Source: Pseudeuparius sepicola (lineage: Eukaryota; Arthropoda; Insecta; Coleoptera; Anthribidae). Taken from it: a stretch of DNA of 64,000 bases. The notes below the pieces were generated by a model. That model was not told the origin of the DNA, ran no database searches, and was given only the letters and a program-made list of their open reading frames with translations. This document shows positions 60,556 to 64,000 of this stretch, one piece after another; position 1 is the stretch's first letter; every line of letters begins with the position of its first letter. The translations under genes were made by a program, and so were the position numbers. The stretch is from the NCBI GenBank assembly GCA_963920635.1, contig OY987303.1:14610175-14674174 (forward strand). Direction: 5' to 3'.

Positions 60556-62227
60556 GGCCACACATAAGGCGGACGGCGGACTGGAGAGCAGAGCGGAGCT
60601 TTAAAAACAATAGGAAGCCTACTATCGTCTCCACATACACCTCGGAGAGGGGAGCGGCGAGTAAAGCGTATTTACCCTCGAAAATAGAGCGGTGAATTCT
60701 TAGATACCTACTTAATAATAACCAATATGGATCGCGAAATGCTAATTATAGGCCAGGGAAAATAGAATTTGACTTAGAAAAAAATATTAACTGCAATTTT
60801 GTTTTACCATATCAAAGTTATAGGTAAATATGTTGGTAGAAACCAAAAATTAAACATTTTGAAAAAAGGGAACCTTGAGTTACCTCAAAAAACACCTATT
60901 TTTCGTTAGAAATTTCGAGCAAAAATGTTAACTGGATTTTTTTAGACTCTTTAGGTAAAAAAAACTTCCCTTGCTAACATATATTGAGAAATTAAACATT
61001 TTAAGAATATGGAAGTAACATAGATCGACAAAGAGGGATAAAAATCGAATAATTTTCTATTTCGGCAAAAGGCAAAAATATTAACTACGTTTTTATTGCA
61101 GATGATCATTCTCTTTTACAAATATAATGTAACTTATACAAAATTAAACATTTATCTGAGCCGCATGTACGTCAGCTGTCACTTCTCATTGGTATAGACT
61201 AGGCAAAAACATTAACAGTTTTTTTTTGGTTAACTTTTTACAATATAACTATATCTATTGAATCATATATAGAGAAATTAAACATTTATTTACGGCGCAT
61301 GTAGGTCAACTGTCATTTGTCATTTCAAAATACTTCCGTTACCAATTTGTGTTTAATTTCAAAAAATTTAACAAGACTTAATATCCACTTACAAAGTTTA
61401 ACAAAAATCAGCCAGTTAATAATTGTGCTCTCAAAGACAGCTTCAAATTTCTTTAAAATGCGATTTTCGACGAAACAATATGTTTAATTTGAGAACAAAC
61501 TGTTAATACTTGATTTTTAAGGTAATTATAAATAATGAAAACGCAGTTAATATTTTTGCCCAAAAAAATATTACGCAAAATGTCATTTTGATACTTGCGC
61601 AAACGTAATCTGTTTAATTTATCAATCTCAACTTTATATACCTTACTTACTAATAAATGCTGCTTAAAATTCGCAGTTAATATTTATGCCGTTTTAGTAC
61701 AACAAGAAAATGTATTTTTCTAAAAAACGCCCACACGCGTATGTTTATTTTGTACAAAAAAATGCGGATTTGAATTTTGTCTAGGTTTCGTTATTTTTTA
61801 CCGTAATTTCCCTGGCCTATTAGTGAAGTTTTTAGTCCCAAACCCCTATGACATAACTCTTGCACATCACCACAATCGGGATGTTTTAGATAAATTTTGG
61901 GTCGAGGTTTCCACAATTATTTTGGTACAGATGATGGAATTCACCAAGTGTTTCCCTGCTTAGGTTTATTTCATGTACCCACACTGAACGTTTATTTTGC
62001 AAAATCCGAAACTTGGGTTGTGAATTTTATAAAAATAATGTAGAAATCGACATTTTTATAGCTGTTTCTATGAAGTTCGACCTTTCAATGTTTCCACTTT
62101 ACTGCCAACCTCTCTGCGCAATACGCCTCTCAAAGCTGTCACAATCCGCTGACTGTGTGGACACTACCCGCACTACTCTCCGCTTTCCGCTCTGCTCTCC
62201 GTTCCGCTGTCCGCCTTATGTGTGGCC
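60556..62227. mobile_element. Inverted-repeat element with GGCCACACATAAGG ends
   Basis: Left GGCCACACATAAGGCGGAC and the right complement match almost perfectly and continue as GGAGAGCAGAGCGGA on both sides (about 45 bp of TIR). The end type fits hAT, but no clear 8-bp duplication is seen. It abuts the preceding hAT element. It contains the 60749-61819 inverted-repeat unit. Confidence 0.82.
60749..61819. mobile_element. Inner inverted-repeat element, TTA-flanked
   Basis: Ends TAGGCCAGGGAAA and complement, with TTA on both sides (60746-60748, 61820-61822), compatible with a PIF/Harbinger 3-bp duplication. Inside, GGCAAAAATATTAACTG words repeat in one orientation in the left half and as CAGTTAATATTTTTGCC in the right half. 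AAATTAAACATTT recurs at least five times. No ORF. Confidence 0.75.
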
Positions 62228-62499
62228 CCTATAAGCCGAGCACATCTTTATTGGAGTTATATACAAAAATACCAAATTTTTCTGCCACTTGACGTATATT
62301 AAGGCTGACCAATATCATACATCAAATATCTAGGTGCTATATTAATGTTTTATGTGGTCGTTTGTTTAGCGCGATTTCTGATAGTGTGTGGTTAGAAGTG
62401 AAATAATAACGGTGGTTGAATTTGACTTGTGAGTGTCCGGATTAATGAGTGTTCGAAATATAGAAGTTGTACTAATTGCGATTTCTGCATTTCGAAATA

Positions 62500-62920
62500 G
62501 ATTTGATCGACTATTTCGCGACTACGCCCGCCTGACCTCCCCGGCTCCTTACGTAAGCGCGGCGGCACCCAAACCCGCATTTGGCCGGCGATAGCATCTC
62601 GGGAGCGCCCTTAACGTCCCACCTTCCGCACGCAGGGGCGCCCCGACGGCGTCAAGGTCGCCGTTCGCACCCCCCGCAGCCGCAGGGTCGTTTCTGACCC
62701 TTCGCGGTCGCCTTTCGCTGAATTCTTAATCGATATTTGGCGTGAGTGCGGCCGTTTCCACTCGCACGCATTTGCCTAAAACTCGAACGGGGCGGACGGG
62801 GGAGGTTTCTCGGTGAATACTTGAACAGGACAGGTACGGGACGACGCGTACAATCTGAAGTGTGGTCGGAGGGTTCTGCAATAAAGCGGGCAAATATACT
62901 TGGTTCATTCAACATTAAGT
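62500..62920. promoter_or_regulatory. Second CpG-rich islet in the intron
   Basis: GC- and CpG-rich against an AT-rich surround, starting with CCTTACGTAAGC (PAR-bZIP-like TTACGTAA palindrome, near 62550). No ORF with recognised protein. It could be an alternative eag promoter, a nested gene's first exon or an enhancer. Confidence 0.4.
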
Positions 62921-63149
62921 GACAGATGTATATGAGAAATATTCCTTCTTCGCTTAGAATTATAAGATTAAATCAACATTATTCGCAAGGGTCACGTCTG
63001 TTGTGGTCTCAGGGCCAATTATACAATTATATATAATTATATATAAGAGTTCAAGCAGGTACACTTTTTCGAGCTTTAATCGATGATCTTTTTTTACGTG
63101 CGTGCCTAAAATTATATTTAGAGTAAATTATAATAATTTAATAATGATA

Positions 63150-63350
63150 AACCTGCAAGACCAGAAAGATACCTTGAAACATGTTACGATAAAAAAAATA
63201 GCGCAAGTGACATCCTCTGTGAGGTATCTACGTAGAAATTGGCATCTTCGGCTTATTTTCCATCCCAAAAAACACGTGTGCTAAATTTAAGTTCAGCAGC
63301 TTGAATGTTTTGGAAGGTACTTATAGCCATATAGCCCTAGTATACAGGTT
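63150..63350. repeat. Dispersed repeat, copy of 44.54-44.77 kb
   Basis: It shares the GCGCAAGTG(G/A)C, CCTCTG(C/T)GAGGTA, GCTTATTTTCC and CCAAAAAACAC words in the same order and spacing. Confidence 0.7.
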
Positions 63351-64000
63351 GTTCGAAAAATAGACCGAGATATTTTAGAGGGTGATTCCTTGTTAAAAAA
63401 TATGAAAAAAAGTTTCTATAAATATGGGTCCGGAAATGCAGAGTTTTCAAGATAAAGAATGTTAAATTAAAAAAAAAATTCTAGGATAGAGTGTTATTGC
63501 AACTTTTCCAATACCATAACATAAAGTACACTACAACAAATGTTGGAAATGTCCACCATCCATTTCCGTACAACTTCTCACTAGACGAATCATTGAACGA
63601 CGAAGTCGAGCAATAATTCGAGGTCTATTTCTTATTTCTTCGCAAGGCATTTACGATTTTATTTCGTAATTCTTCTATTGTTTCTATTGAAGTAGCGTAA
63701 ACCATCGTCTTAAGGTATTCCCATAAATAAAAACCTATTGGATTTAAGTCGGGGGACCGAGGTGGCCAGTGAATTAGTCCACTTCTTCCAATCCAATTTT
63801 CACCAAATAAGAAACTCTAAATAAGATTCGCCGTTTAATCTTAAGGGTAAAAAGAAAGGAACAATTAAATTGTCACCAACGAGACCCATCCACACATTTA
63901 AAGAAAATTGTTCCTGGTGGCGACATTGATTTTCGTCACTCCATATATGAGTGTTATGGTAATTAACAATACCATCCCGCCGAAATCCTGCTTCGTCCGT
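63343..64000 (-). mobile_element. Mariner-type element, cut by the window end
   Basis: It opens at the left with a TACAGGTTGTTCGAAAAATA end and carries a transposase relic coded on the minus strand. The other end lies beyond the window. Confidence 0.8.
63540..64000 (-). pseudogene. Mariner-like transposase, broken, partial
   Basis: From the window edge leftward: DEAGFRRDGIVNYHNTHIWS, then QFSLNVWMGLVGDNLIVPFF and LNGESYLEFL, then a stop. After a gap it resumes WIGRSGLIHWPPRSPDLNPI, GFYLWEYLKTMVYATS, IETIEELRNKIVNA. The first (SDEAGF-type) and third (PDL) catalytic aspartate blocks are present. The segment with the second Asp, between YLEFL and WIGR, is deleted and the frame is broken. Same broad group as 29642-30340 but a distinct lineage. 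Confidence 0.9.

Noticed and set aside
62550..62920. Protein-coding exon bounded by AG and GTAAGC near 62.50-62.55 kb
   Set aside because: The short translation matches nothing I know and no eag segment; kept only as a CpG-rich islet.

Overview
This is a window of an AT-rich, repeat-laden eukaryotic nuclear genome, almost certainly an insect. The reasons are a first coding exon that reads as the N-terminus of the potassium channel Ether-a-go-go, remnants of arthropod-type mariner, hAT, P-like and non-LTR elements, and an intact DIRS retrotransposon. There is no bacterial gene structure, CRISPR array or operon. The insect order cannot be fixed from the sequence alone. Nearly all short ORFs are chance or shadows.

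Layout. 1-2100 is mostly featureless and holds one decayed reverse-transcriptase scrap. 2128-3814 is a hAT-type element (perfect 8-bp target duplication) into which a mariner-type foldback has inserted. 5680-6599 is a second hAT element with a transposase relic, CTTG-rich subterminal arrays and a 144-bp near-perfect palindrome. About 7060-15398 is a diverged local repeat array built from two recurring modules. A complete 5.2-kb DIRS element (15399-20610, coding on the minus strand) has landed in it, and the array reappears at about 21.9-22.8 kb. 25.7-27.24 kb holds a tRNA-cored repeat with terminal inverted repeats, then another inverted-repeat element.

The only confident host gene piece is at 27627-27705 (+): the first coding exon of eag, inside a CpG-rich promoter region, ending at a GTAAGT donor. 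No second eag exon was recognised to the right. The remaining 36 kb is therefore best read as a giant first intron loaded with transposons: mariner relics, a 163-bp hAT MITE, two P-element-like elements with perfect 8-bp duplications and a THAP-domain relic, Tc1/mariner MITEs, large foldbacks, a hAT element with a dimerisation-domain relic, and nested MITEs. A few GC-rich islets in the intron are candidate regulatory DNA or alternative exons. The window ends inside a broken mariner transposase.

The DIRS element is the richest object here. It has a predicted spliced gag, then RT-RNase H-methyltransferase, then a tyrosine recombinase, arranged in successive -1 frames. Its 143-bp inverted repeats look identical, and its internal complementary region matches both termini. 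All catalytic residues I checked are present except the methyltransferase NPPY-type motif. It looks recently inserted and possibly still mobile.
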